Positions 24,935 through 25,000 of a stretch of DNA of 25,000 nucleotides are shown in pieces. The notes under the pieces were generated by a model, which made no database searches, had not been told where the DNA came from, and saw only the letters and a program-made list of their open reading frames with translations. The stretch is from Chrysomallon squamiferum. Its lineage: Eukaryota; Mollusca; Gastropoda; Neomphalida; Peltospiridae. A program made the position numbers and the translations under genes. The stretch spans positions 39,922,295-39,947,294 of the forward strand of contig CM022665.1 in the NCBI GenBank assembly GCA_012295275.1. The letters run 5' to 3'. Position 1 is the first letter of the stretch. Every line of letters starts with the position of its first letter.

Positions 24935-25000
24935 TTTTTTTTTTCCTTTCTTTCTTTCTTTATTTATATTTTATTTTATTTTATTTTATTTTATTTTATT
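24935..25000. repeat. TTTC and (TTTTA)n simple repeat at the window end
   Basis: Pyrimidine-rich TTTC units followed by about seven TTTTA units running off the window. Confidence 0.85.

Overview
This is a eukaryotic, animal-type window. Coding sequence is split by many short GT-AG introns, non-coding DNA is very AT-rich, and there are long microsatellites (GA, CA/TG, AAT/AGT, AAAAT), decayed mariner, pogo-like and hAT-like transposons, and no operons, ribosome binding sites, rRNA or complete tRNA genes. The one recognisable gene has a vertebrate-like, intron-rich structure. A large-genome invertebrate such as a mollusc (perhaps a cephalopod) fits, but the species is inference.

Positions 1-10352, minus strand: fifteen exons of MTIF2, the mitochondrial translation initiation factor IF-2. 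They join in frame at every boundary and run from the N-terminal domain to within a few residues of the expected C-terminus, about 624 codons. The start codon and mitochondrial targeting exon were not found; they lie upstream (above 10352) or outside the window. The introns hold simple repeats and two or three small MITE-like elements.

Positions about 10690-13770: a frameshifted mariner transposase relic (minus strand), simple repeats, a 47-bp minisatellite, and one end of a hAT-like element.

Positions about 11609-24935: two copies of a tandem segmental duplication, offset by about 7-9 kb because of indels. Each copy carries a four-exon plus-strand gene encoding a small membrane protein I do not recognise: gene A (15239-17203, 128 aa) and gene B (23067-24900, 120 aa). 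Exon count, intron phases, splice sites, 5' flank and 3' end match. The striking feature is inverted conservation: introns and 5' flank are nearly identical between copies, while exons 1-3 and most of the C-terminal tail have diverged heavily and mostly by amino-acid-changing substitutions. This is the signature of strong diversifying selection. Both promoters carry an RFX X-box-like site and a CRE-like site just upstream of the ATG, which would suit ciliated-cell or testis expression. I consider this pair the most interesting content of the window.

The rest (17240-18546, 18870-19980, 20957-22497) is AT-rich and repeat-rich spacer without a gene I can support.
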